A stretch of DNA of 64,000 nt from assembly GCA_963922205.1 (NCBI GenBank), contig CAWUHX010000028.1:1302001-1366000 (forward strand). Direction: 5' to 3'. Both the position numbers and the translations under genes were made by a program. Shown in pieces: positions 51,366-60,828 of the stretch. Under the pieces are notes generated by a model, which did no database searches, had not been told where the DNA came from, and saw only the letters and a program-made list of their open reading frames with translations. Source of the stretch: Romanomermis culicivorax. Its lineage: Eukaryota; Nematoda; Enoplea; Mermithida; Mermithidae. The stretch's first letter is position 1, and each line of letters starts with the position of its first letter.

Positions 51366-51690
51366 GTTGAGGGCACTGTTTTTTCCCCGGGCCTTTTCCC
51401 CAAATGGGGAAAGGGGTCAAAATTTTTTTCCCCATTTTCCCGAAGTCGTTTTTTTTCGCTTAAAAATGCTCACAGACGCTTTATTTATGTGTTTTTGAGT
51501 CTTTTCAAGCCTTCTGGTGTTTTCAGACCCGTTAATTCATTAAAATTGAGGAAAAAATTGAAATTTTCGAGTTTCAATTCTAATTTACAAGCATTGGAAC
51601 AAACTTTCAAGCAAACTATCCAAAAGCATAATGATTTTGAATTACATGAGAAATGTATGGTTAAGTCCTCTATGATGACAAGTGAGAACC
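51366..51690. other. Poly-C/T and G-tract repeat fragment, no gene
   Basis: Contains TTCCCCAAATGGGGAAAGGG, shared in diverged form with 55040-55100. The frame 51354-51827 crosses this and the next repeat and is not a gene. Confidence 0.4.
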
Positions 51691-52170
51691 CAAAAGGGAT
51701 GTTAATCTTTCCGGCGCGAGGCGCCGGAAAAATTTTTTGGGTATTGATATTCTGCGACGCTGGAAAATCAATTTTCCAAACGTTTATTTCAAGAATTAGA
51801 TTTGAATTCGGTGTTCAAAAGTCGTGATTTCTAGAATTTTACTTGAAAAATTTTAAAACCAGTATAATTTATTTGTAAACTCTCATACTACTTGGTCGAA
51901 AATATATGAGTAAGCAGAGTGTAAGTTTCCGAAAGATATTTCTATGAAGCGTTTGAATTGATTTTACGTTAGAAAAGAAATAATTGCATCAAAAAGCTTA
52001 GAGACTTGACGTATTGATCTTCCTCCAAAGGAAAAAATGCGAATCTTCATTAAATATCATGATAAAATATTGAAGATTACCAATGAAAACATGAGATAAT
52101 ACGTTCAAGATGATGAAAACTATTATAGATTATATGATAAATGAAGGTAGACTTGCTAAAAGCCGCGCCT
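51690..52170 (-). repeat. GGCGC-palindrome repeat family, copy C (left half)
   Basis: Inverted relative to copy A: palindrome CCGGCGCGAGGCGCCGG at 51711-51727, then TGGAAAATCAATTTTCC, GACTTGACGTATTGATC, AATATCATGATAAAAT and GCGCCTGAGCTA. It resumes after the hAT insertion at 54906-55013. Confidence 0.75.
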
Positions 52171-52749
52171 GAGCTAAGCAGGGTTGGCAAGACCTGGGTT
52201 TTTGGGTTTTTCTGGGTGCATTTTCTTGACAAAATTTCTTTTAAATTAAAAATTCAACTTTTAAACTTTTAACTTTTAAATTTTTTTTTTTAAAACTTTT
52301 AAATTTAAATATTCTTTTAAATTTTCAGATAGTATTGTTTTCAGAAAAAGAATTTAGTTTTCAGTTTTTTTTTAAATTTTAAACTTTTTTTATATTTTAA
52401 ATTTTTTTTTATGTTTCATAAAATTTTTTGTTTTCGTTTTATTTTTTTCATTAAAAAAATTTTTTTAAAATTTTTTTTTATTTTTTCAAAATTAAAAAAA
52501 ATTTTTCATAGGAAACACGAATGGGAAAAACACGGTTCCTGCGCTATGGAAGTCAAATCTTTGCCCGATGAATCGGCCCATTTTAATCGTGGATTGAAAA
52601 TACACGATTCCTATAATTTGATAAGGTAAAAAATGACGTCATCAATTTTTTTGATAAGAAAATTTGTTTATTGTTCAAAGTTTCAAAGTTAATTTTGAAA
52701 AATCAATATTTTGCATTATTTTCGGTATTTATCACTTGAATTTATAAAT

Positions 52750-53222
52750 TTTTAAATGTTTTCAAAAATTTTAAATTTTTTTCTTTTTTTGTTTCATTTT
52801 TTCGTTTTTTCCTGTTTGTTTTTTGTTTATCTTTTTTTGTTTTCTGTTGTTTTCTGTATTGTATTTTTTTATGTTTTCATTTTTTTCTTTCTTTTTTTGT
52901 TTCTGGTTCGTTGTTTTTTGTTTTTTTTTAAATTTTTTTCTGTTTATTTTTTGTTTGTGGTTCGTTAGTTTTTTTTTGTTTTTTCTTGTTTGTTTTTCGT
53001 TTTTTCCCTTGGGTTTTTTTGTTTTCTGTATGGTATTGATTTTTATGTTTTTTTTCTTTCTTTTTTTTGTTTCTGGTTCGTTGTTTTTTCTTTTTTTTGA
53101 TTTTTTTCTGTTTGTTTTTTGTTTTTCTTTTCTTTTTTTGTTTTTTGTTGTTTTCTGTTTTGAATTTTTTTATGTTTTCATTTTTTTCTTTCTTTTTTTG
53201 TTTCTGGTTCGCTGTTTTAATG
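52750..53222 (+). repeat. T-rich low-complexity block with a triplicated unit
   Basis: The unit TTTATGTTTTCATTTTTTTC, then TTTCTGGTTCG, occurs at about 52868, 53045 (slightly altered) and 53169. Phe-rich frames across this block are artefacts of T runs. Confidence 0.75.
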
Positions 53223-53417
53223 GGCCAAATCGATAAAATCGTTGTGCAATGTGCAGTCGTGACTCGTGTAAATATGTTACAACCAAATGTATAGTCAGTC
53301 TTGAAAACTGTTCAGCAATTTAATACACTTTATACATTAAAAATAACATTCTCATATATATTTTAAGTAAAATGATCATTCATTAGTACAAATTTGGAAC
53401 AAAAACCCTACAAAAAC

Positions 53418-54785
53418 CAGGGTTGGCAAAAACCAAACTTTTAAAATTTCGACTTTTTGGTTTTTTAGTGGTTTTTTATGGTTTTTTAATGGTTTTTTTG
53501 GTTTTTCTATGGTTTTTTAGTGGTTTTTCTCTGGTTTAATTCTTTAGAATGTTTGGTACATCAAAATAACTATGTAAAAAATTGCTAAAAGCTGCCTTTA
53601 TCACCTAAGATTAGTTAGGGAGCCTTAAAATGGCAGCTAGAAGAATTAATCTTATAGGAAGTGTCATTATTTTATGCTATAGGAAATCCCTATTATAGCA
53701 ATAGAAATACAGGAATAGTGAGCACATAGGAATGGAATCATTAGTGAAGAACATAAGAAAAGTAAAAATGGAACAGAGCATGCGATATGTAAGGGGCAAA
53801 TTCAAGGGAAAGAAGAAAAATGACAAATAAAAAGAAATATACAATACACAGTGTAAGTAATCAAAATTCAAAAGAAATCAACTACAGAATTGTATCAATG
53901 CATCACATATATACATATGCGCAGAAAAGTTGAAGTGACACAATACCGTTTTCGATGAGAGGGTTTTAAATTGATAGATTGCTACATATGTTATTAATAT
54001 TACCAATATAGTTGAAGGTCACACGTAGACATTTCAGATGTTTCCAAATTTTTGCTTTTCAAACCTGACTGCGAGCTATAACTACAGCAAATGGGTCTTA
54101 TTATATATACTATTCTCGCTTGCATGATAGATGTACATATTTTTGCACAATTTTTTCTACTTAGTAGCGACGTCAAGTCACATAAAAATGAGCCACTGAA
54201 AAGCTCTTCTCTTTGTTAACCTACAGTATGCTTAACTGATCTGTATAAAATTTTATTTTTGTTGTCTCATTTATATTTTGAAATTTCGAGCTAAGAAAAT
54301 TGAAAAGCTTACCGTTACAATAAATTTAGGATATTAAACTCAATCATATTTTATAACATTTTGATGATGATATGGATCAATGGATGTCACCCCGTATGGT
54401 CGAAGTACACTCCACGAAAGATTTAGCATCTACTTTTTTGTGAGCAAATTATAGCAAAGTTGTCTCATGTACTGAATGTGTGCTTGCAAGATGGATACAA
54501 AGGATATCGATTGATTTATATTACATCTTTTGAGTACGAAATGTATCATAAAAATACGACTTTTTTCTACTTTGTAGTGAAGTCAATACAACTAATTTAA
54601 TTGTTTTGTTGATTTAGATAGACACCTATACATGCCTAGAAGACCAACTAATGTGAAAAAACGGTTTCCTTATGATTTTGGAAAAAAACCAAAAAAACCA
54701 AAAAACCAGAGATTTTCCAATTTTTTGGTTTTTTTAAAAAACCAAAAAAACCAAAAACCAAAAAACCAAAGCCTTGCCAACCCTG
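53418..54785. mobile_element. hAT-type element nested inside 52179-54897
   Basis: Ends CAGGGTTGGCAAAAACC and GCCTTGCCAACCCTG, perfect 8-bp duplication ACAAAAAC at 53410-53417 and 54786-54793. The subterminal parts are runs of GGTTTTTTAGTGG on the left and AACCAAAAAACC on the right. 1368 bp, no transposase; sister of the truncated copy at 49398-51365. Confidence 0.85.
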
Positions 54786-54862
54786 ACAAAAACCCACCGA
54801 AAACCCAGAAAAACCCACCAAAAACCCAGAAAAACCCACCAAAAAACCCAAAAACCCAAAAA
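54786..54862 (+). repeat. Tandem AAAACCCACC/AAAACCCAG repeat
   Basis: About three units of 22 bp reading AAAACCCACCAAAAACCCAG, forming the right subterminal region of the 52179-54897 element. Confidence 0.7.
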
Positions 54863-54905
54863 TGAAGATTTTAAAAACTGGGTTTTTGCCAACTCTGGAG
54901 CTAAG

Positions 54906-55013
54906 TAATGCATAATAATGATTATAAAAGTTATAATCGGCGCGAAGCGCCGGAAAATTTTGAGATTATGACCTTCTAAACTGCACCTAAATGCATCTTT
55001 TCTGTATCCGATC
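54906..55013 (-). repeat. GGCGC-palindrome repeat family, copy C (right half)
   Basis: Continues copy C after the hAT insertion: TAATGCATAATAATGATTAT, the palindrome CGGCGCGAAGCGCCGG at 54938-54953, and AATTTTGAGATTATGACCTT to GTATCCGAT, matching the reverse complement of 22118-22235. Confidence 0.75.
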
Positions 55014-55224
55014 CCCAAAATTTTATTCCCCAAATCGTGCTTTTTGGGGAAAAAAAATTCGGAAAAGGGAAAAAAATTTTGGGCTCTTTCCCCATTTAGG
55101 TTGAGTGAGGGGCGTTGGGTATATGGAACAGTGGTTGAGGGGCGTTGGGTATATGGTTGGCCAAGTTGGGGGGTCCCCCCTAGCCCCTTCCCCCAAGTAC
55201 AGGTATGTCCCCCTCCCCCTCTAA

Positions 55225-55463
55225 CATACCTGTAAGACCTCCGACCAGTGGGGGGGGGGAAGGGGGGTAAATCCGAAATTTTGGGGGGGGGGGGGTATAA
55301 AAAGTCGAAATTTTTCCCAAAAAGGCCAAAAAACATACACTTTTTTGCAAATTTTTCTAATTTTTTCCACACTTGAGGGAGGGGTTGGGGGGTAAATTAT
55401 TTTGGATACAGGGTTGGCCAAGTTGGGGGGGTCCCCCCCAACCCCCCCTCAAGTACAGGTATG
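55225..55463. mobile_element. G/C-tract inverted-repeat element, copy 6 (full length)
   Basis: CATACCTGTAAGACCTCCGA on the left and CAAGTACAGGTATG on the right; same block order as copy 1 but inverted. A further right end (CAAGTACAGGTATG at 55194-55207) belongs to a partial neighbour copy at about 55105-55207. Confidence 0.75.
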
Positions 55464-56566
55464 CCCTCTAAAAAATACGGGCTTGGTTCGATATCGACCG
55501 TTCTATATCATTCCATTCCACTTGAGTTCGAAATACAGTAAAACAATGAATTCTGTGATTTCAATAAGCAAGACATTAAAACCTGTTCGTCACTCATAGA
55601 AAAATATATACATCTAATTCCAACGAGCTTCCATTTCAATATGTGCAATCTCGAAAGTAATTCTGTCAGAAAAAAGATTTGTGACGTTAGGTAACTGAGG
55701 CAATAGAATTTAATTTCTAAACCTAATTAATTATGTCGATCAGTTCGAATGGCTCACGGAGGTTTACAACACATATAGTCTATTGTTTATAAAATGCTTC
55801 CAAAAAGAAAAAAGGAAAAAATCAGTAGTATCGTCAAAATCGTTTATATAGAGCTCTTACTGTAAAATTATGCACTCGAAAAATTGGTTAAAGATTAGGT
55901 CTATATGTTCACAAATGTCCCAGTCCTGTATGGTATGTATGTTGTTCATCGGCAAATCGTGGTGATCTGAATTACTACTTGGTTTCCACTTTCATTATTT
56001 AGAAGCATTCCAAGAAAAACATACATCACGCAAAAATGGGATTCATCGTTGGTGCGAAAATATTTCTTAATGAGTCTACAGTGTTTCAAATTGGCCCGTG
56101 GCGTTTCAGCTACCACGCCATTTCAATGTGTAGTCCCAACATTGCCACTTCCCATCAACATTGCCACCATTTTTTAAAGTGGATGGATAAAACTTTGGCA
56201 TAACATAATCAGATATAACCTATTGAAGCAAGTTGGGTGCCTCCAAATTCATGAAACATGTGAATTAATCATGCCATCTTTAATTTTAAATTTTTGGGAA
56301 ATGATTGACTTGTGATGGTTAATTGGATTTGCTCTTTTCGATGCACATTGGCGCAACCAGAGGCATTCTGCATGCAGCTTCTTCAGGTGGGCAATAACGT
56401 CTTCCCTGGTTGGCCTTGTTCATAAAAAATTAGATGATGGACACAGTCTGTAACAATAGGAATTAAAAGCTGAACACATTTTAAACAATAATGCACCCCT
56501 GCAAAATGGAAAGAGCTTAAAATAGTTTTATTTTCATGCAAATTAGACTGGGAAAGTAAAGGATGC
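55464..56566. other. Non-coding flank of the MULE pseudogene
   Basis: AT-rich, no supported gene. The MULE terminal repeat may be here but was not identified. Confidence 0.35.
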
Positions 56567-57390
56567 ATGGTACATGAACACAACAAACTCCTCCGTAGTA
56601 TTTGCTTTTCTTGTTCACAAAAATGGTTGACTTTGGTCCTATTGAATATTTTCTTATATAGTCAAGAATTGAAAAATACTTCTCTAATTGTCGAATCGCG
56701 AAATCCTCGATTATATTACTTGTTCCAAAGGAAATCTTCTAAGCATTTGTCCAATAATGTTTTATCCAATTATTATGTTTGTAAATTTTGCTCGCCTCTT
56801 GGAAATGGGGGCTCAGCCAGAGTTATGGTTCAAAATGAAAGATTTGTGACAGATCCAACCATAGGTCATTTGCCTGACTGCAATCTGAAGAGCTAATGTG
56901 AAATTGAAGGGCTTTAATTGAGTCGAGAAACAAGGAAGCAATGTTCTGAACAGGGTATTGCTCCACTTTGTGCTTTTCGAGAATCTGTGGCTCAAATTCC
57001 ATACAGATTTCCACTGGATCAGCAAATGCAAGAGGAAATAGAGATGGACATAGGAGCATACAAAAAGAATTGTTTCAGTCTTTACCGACAACTTCAGAAA
57101 ACATTGATACCTATAATAGGTCATCATGATTTGCCAATCGAATATTGCTAAACCTTACGTGGCAGGGAAGCTCATTCAGTGGATAATGACGCAGATCTGG
57201 CGAATGAACGTCTGCTCTTGTATCAAGGTATTCAGCTCGGATTTTGATGTAGAAACACTTCATCAATCAGAATACTGGATCATGGATGGGACGTTTTAAA
57301 TGTGCCCTAAGCCATTCATGCAACTTTATACCATTCATGGGTTCAAAAGTGGGGAAGGTGAATTTTATCTTTTTTGCACTGATTATTAAT
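56567..57390 (+). pseudogene. MULE-type transposase pseudogene (FLYWCH-like finger plus start of transposase domain)
   Basis: A first frame (56567-56896) gives SLIVESRNPRLYYLFQRKSS, then YYVCKFC and GHLPDC, a FLYWCH-like C-x2-C...H-x3-C finger. A second frame (from 56918) gives KQCSEQGIAPLCAFRESVAQ, IPYRFPLDQQMQEEIEM and FSLYRQLQKTLIP. After a frameshift near 57245 comes HQSEYWIMDGTF, a stop, then MCPKPFMQLYTIHGFK, the conserved opening of the MULE domain including the first catalytic Asp in MDGTF. At least one stop between frames, one frameshift and one nonsense codon make it dead. The C-terminal half is missing. Confidence 0.75.
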
Positions 57391-57489
57391 TTTAGATTTA
57401 AGAATTTGATGTCTTCCTTTAATTCCACATTCAATGCTAGTAGTATTGCATGACATCCTAGGTCGCAAGTGACATCAGTAGTAAGGCCG

Positions 57490-58740
57490 GCCCGTATAGG
57501 TCATATGGTTAAGGATACCCCTATCTTTTGTGTATGACCTATAATTTGTCATTTTTGGTCGATTTATAGGTCATATGGTAAGCATATACGGTCGATTTTT
57601 CGTCGATTTATAGGTCATACGGTTAAGCATACAGGTTCTAGAGTTACCGTAATAGTGGAATTACGGTAATTTTCGATTATGGTAATAGTAGAATTAGGGT
57701 AATAGGTGTGTTACTGTAGGTGGAAAAGGAAAATCGATGACGAACGGAAAATGGAAAAAGGAGACTAAAATGAACAAAAAATGGAAAAGAAATAAAAAGA
57801 GATCTTGTATAAAAATGGCTTCCCCTCTGGGAAGAGGAAGCCTTTCAAAAATTTGCGCCCCTGGACCCCCTTTGTCAAAAGGGCGCCACCTGCAGGCGTA
57901 AATATGTTCGGAGGTCCCATTCCTGAACGATCGTTCAAGTCAATAAATGTCAGAACAGTCAAATTGGTCAGTAATGGTCTGTTTAATGAGTAAAATCTCG
58001 AGAGAGTCAATACGCGATGAAACATTATCCATACTGGTGCATGCGTATAAAGTTTGATTGACTGCCAAAAATGACCAAGAAGGTCTTTTATAAAAAATGA
58101 CCAGAGCGAGCTGACCATAAAAAGCATGTAGACAAATAAGGCCTTTTATAGAAAATGACCAGAACGAGCTGGTCGTAAAAAGCGTGTAGAAAATTTGGAG
58201 AGTTGAGGTACGGTTATGCATACAGGTTCAGGAGTTACCGTAATAGCGGAATTATGGTAATTTTCGATTATGGTAATAATAGAATTAGGGTAATAGATGT
58301 GTTACTGTAGGTGGAAAAGGAAAATCGATGATGAACGGAAAATGGAAAAAGGAAAACTAAAATAAACAAAAAATGAAACAGAAATAAAAAGAGATCGTGT
58401 GTAAAAACGGCTTCCCCCGTGGGCAGAGGAAGCCTTTCAAAAATTTGCGCCCTCGGAGCCCCTTTCACAAAAGGGCGCCACCTGCAGGTGTAAATATGTT
58501 TGGAGGTCCCGTTCCTGAACGATCCTTCAAGTCAATCTCAAACGGTCAAATTGGTCAGTAATGGTCTGTTTAATGAGAAAAATCTCAAGAGAGTCAATAC
58601 GCGATGAAACATTATCTTTACGGGTGCATGCGTATAAGGTTTGATTGACTGCCAAAAATGATCAAGAAGGTCTTTTATAAAAAATGACCAAAACAAAATG
58701 GTTGTAAAAAGCATGTAGAAAAATTGGAGAGTTGAAAAAA
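57490..58740. repeat. Tandem duplication of about 0.55 kb, next to the Polinton polymerase end
   Basis: Copy 1 (about 57620-58209) and copy 2 (about 58211-58738) are near-identical in sequence order: CATACAGGTTC, AGTTACCGTAATAG, TTTTCGATTATGGTAATA, GTTACTGTAGGTGGAAAAGG, AAGGGCGCCACCTGCAGG, AACATTATC and TGTAGAAAATTTGGAGAG. Copy 1 has an extra internal repeat of about 62 bp (GGCCTTTTATAGAAAATGAC). Left of copy 1, TTATAGGTCATATGGT repeats three times (57497-57622). No coding capacity. Its relation to the Polinton terminus is unknown. Confidence 0.75.
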
Positions 58741-58802
58741 TCTTTACATATCAAAAAGAAAAAAATTTTAATTCGATGCAACATTCTACTTTATTGTAAA
58801 AA

Positions 58803-59901
58803 TCATTTAGTCCAACCATAAGGAAATGTAAAAAAATTACATTTCAAAATACGTTTATCATATACTACACGAAATTTTTTCAAAGTTTTATGAGTAACAA
58901 CTTTACAATCTTGCTGACGCTCTATACGGAGACTATGTACATTTACTTCTTCTTTTCCATTGTTTTTTACAAAAGCAAAAACCATTCGACGAAGCGAATA
59001 AAAATTAACTTTTTTCATAGTATCTGATGACAAAGTGATACCTCGGACTTTGATTACGTGATGGTATTGGTCTGTAGATGGACTGTACAACCTGTAAGTG
59101 TAATTTTTAGGACCTCCACTGATGAATTCGGTAATGTAAGATCCGGAACCATATTCACGTAACTCGTCAGTCATTTCACCAAGGCACCAACCAGTAGGTA
59201 CTTGATATTGTTGTTTGTCAACTGTTGACAGGTAAATAATACTATCTGTGTCAAAATACAATACTTGACTTTTTAATCGCTCATTGTAAGAATATAACTT
59301 TAGTCGAGCTTGAGCCCTTGTATAAGCTGCAATAACAGCGTTAGTATTTCCCATGACTTCCGCAAAATCATCATGTTGACAATATGTTGTTGACACCAAT
59401 TGTTTATTAATTAGTCTAACATTCTTAATAATGTTGGCCGCATTCATCACAAGTTCAAAATATTCTTTGGGTGCATTGTGGATAACAGTTTTATCCATAT
59501 TGCTTCCTTGACCAAACTAAAAAACATAAAAATAATTAAATAAAATACAAAAAATTATGCAAAGTTACTTTTCCCCAGAAAGAATTTAGCATTAATTTTG
59601 CCAAAGCCCTCTTTCCAGGATTTTTTAAAATTTTCGAAGAATCCAATAAAATATTCTCACGATTGTAGACCTCCATTTTGCATTCACGTTTTTGCTCAGC
59701 TGTCTGAGCTTTAGCAGGGTAGCCTTCACTCTTCTATAAAAATTACAATCAAATTCTGCCACATTTACATAATATAAAACTTACTAGTTTCATTTTCATA
59801 AAGGTATTGACGTATTGAGTAAATAAACCACCAGTGGGGTTTTTGGTTGGATGATATTGCTCAATATTATCATAATGCCAAACCTCAAAAATCTTGAGGA
59901 T
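58803..59901 (-). CDS. Polinton/Maverick family B DNA polymerase, C-terminal part with two introns
   Basis: Exons (minus) 59901-59785, 59733-59569 and 59516-58803, separated by phase-0 GT-AG introns of 51 and 52 nt. Exon 1 gives ILKIFEVWHYDNIEQYHP and GGLFTQYVNTFMKMK. Exon 2 gives NPGKRALAKLMLNSFWGK, motif B of the palm. Exon 3 opens FGQGSN and holds motif C, YFDTDSIIYL, with the catalytic Asp pair, and ends KCNFFTFPYGWTK. Motif A, the exonuclease and the N-terminal parts are absent: the acceptor of exon 1 is followed upstream by a long G run and unrelated DNA, so the gene is cut or its earlier exons have been moved. The polymerase copies the element by protein priming. Other Polinton genes on the same strand support the assignment. 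Most likely a remnant. Confidence 0.85.
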
Positions 59902-59919
59902 CTGAAACAAAAATAATAT

Positions 59920-60562
59920 ACATAAGTAGTAGAGAGGGGGGGGGGGGCTCGAGCGCCAAAAGCTCCCCGGCCCATGCAAAAGATAGGCGTTGGACTTAGA
60001 AAAAAAATCGCAACCTCCCCGACACACAAAACATAGCCGACCTTCCGCCCACTACTATGACGTCATTTTTCGGGCTGGAAAAAAGCATGACGTCACACCT
60101 GGTGTAGAAAGAAAAAAGTTGCCGAAACTTGGCCCACCCACATCTCCGTCAAAACTCGAAATAATGTAATATATATGGTACTTTTCGGAATCAGCTCAAT
60201 GTGATCTATCCATTGGTACCCAACATGATCCATTTAGCACAAAAGCCTAAATTTAGTGTGGGATATGTTATTTGTTATTATGCATTACTGCCGCTGCCTG
60301 CCACCGCCGCCACCACCGTTGCCGCACCTGTTGGGGGGAGGGAAGTTCGCCTAGCTAATAAAGCTGAAGCTGCCGCTTCAAGCTTTATATAGCTAGCCTA
60401 AATGGAATAAACAATCGATATGAGCAATAAATCATGTGATATATCAACAGAAATTGTGTACTCATTCGCACTGATCACAGGATCAGTCCCAGCGCCAGCC
60501 GCGTGGAGGCTAGTATACATGTGGCGCCAGTACTTTCATAGAAAGTACCCATAATAAATGTT
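59920..60562. other. Non-coding break between polymerase and capsid-side genes
   Basis: Contains a run of about 13 G (59936-59948), two palindromic TGACGTCA words (60058-60065, 60088-60095; the CREB/ATF consensus), a CCGCCGCC-rich patch near 60300, and inverted repeats CTGATC...GATCAG (60471-60486) and GTACTTTC...GAAAGTAC (60530-60548). No polymerase exon is seen. The sequence may be foreign to the Polinton, but no transposon ends were paired. Confidence 0.45.
60530..60548 (-). terminator. 8-bp-stem hairpin just after the small CxxC gene
   Basis: GTACTTTC-ATA-GAAAGTAC is a perfect inverted repeat 14 nt beyond the stop codon of the gene at 60563-60742. Its position suggests a transcript-end structure; this is inference only. 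Confidence 0.25.
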
Positions 60563-60742
60563 TTACTTTTTTCTACTATAGTTGTGATCCCAAGTCCAGT
60601 CTTTCTTCATCAGCTTTTTTGTTCTTTTCACTGGTGGAGGATCAACACCCAATTCTCTGTATCTATCTCCCTGAACATATTTACACACAGCATAATGCAC
60701 AGAATGCATAGGAATTTTCCCACATAAGTTGCAAGGCTCCAT
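60563..60742 (-). CDS. Small CxxC (zinc-finger-like) basic protein, 59 residues
   Basis: ATG at 60742, stop TAA at 60563-60565. It begins MEPCNLCGKIPMHSVHYAVC: Cys4-x2-Cys7, then His13/His16 and Cys20 can supply four zinc ligands. The rest is Lys/Arg-rich with VDPPPVKRTKKLMKK and ends WTWDHNYSRKK, which suggests nucleic-acid contact. It lies 86 nt downstream of the last stop of the TBP-like gene, on the same strand, between virion genes and polymerase. I do not recognise it. The intact frame beside broken neighbours may be chance because it is short. Confidence 0.5.
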   Translation of the reverse strand: MEPCNLCGKIPMHSVHYAVCKYVQGDRYRELGVDPPPVKRTKKLMKKDWTWDHNYSRKK

Positions 60743-60828
60743 TGCAGAGAATGAATGTTTCAGCTTTCTATATGATATATTTATACCAGTGGGTAGTACT
60801 GTAATTGAATCATACTAGTACTTACTCA

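Larger units (their letters stand above)
52179..54897. mobile_element. hAT-type element with 8-bp duplication, inserted into repeat copy C
   Basis: Ends CAGGGTTGGCAAGACC and GGGTTTTTGCCAACTCTG, with perfect duplication GAGCTAAG at 52171-52178 and 54898-54905. Copy A (about 22240, CTAGCTC on the plus strand) shows the pre-insertion sequence. The interior is low-complexity (A/T and TTTTTTCTTTC tracts) plus a second hAT element at 53418-54785. No transposase. Confidence 0.85.

Noticed and set aside
52823..53236. 137-residue Phe-rich frame
   Set aside because: An artefact of a T-rich low-complexity block with internal triplication inside a transposon.
54734..55372. 212-residue minus-strand frame
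   Set aside because: It crosses a hAT end, a repeat copy and a G/C-tract element; no single ancestral sequence underlies it.
57765..58127. 120-residue minus-strand frame
   Set aside because: Falls in the tandem duplication; the second copy does not conserve it.
60201..60392. 63-residue plus-strand frame with a Pro/Ala patch
   Set aside because: No motif; it lies in the spacer of the Polinton and opposes the direction of all its genes.
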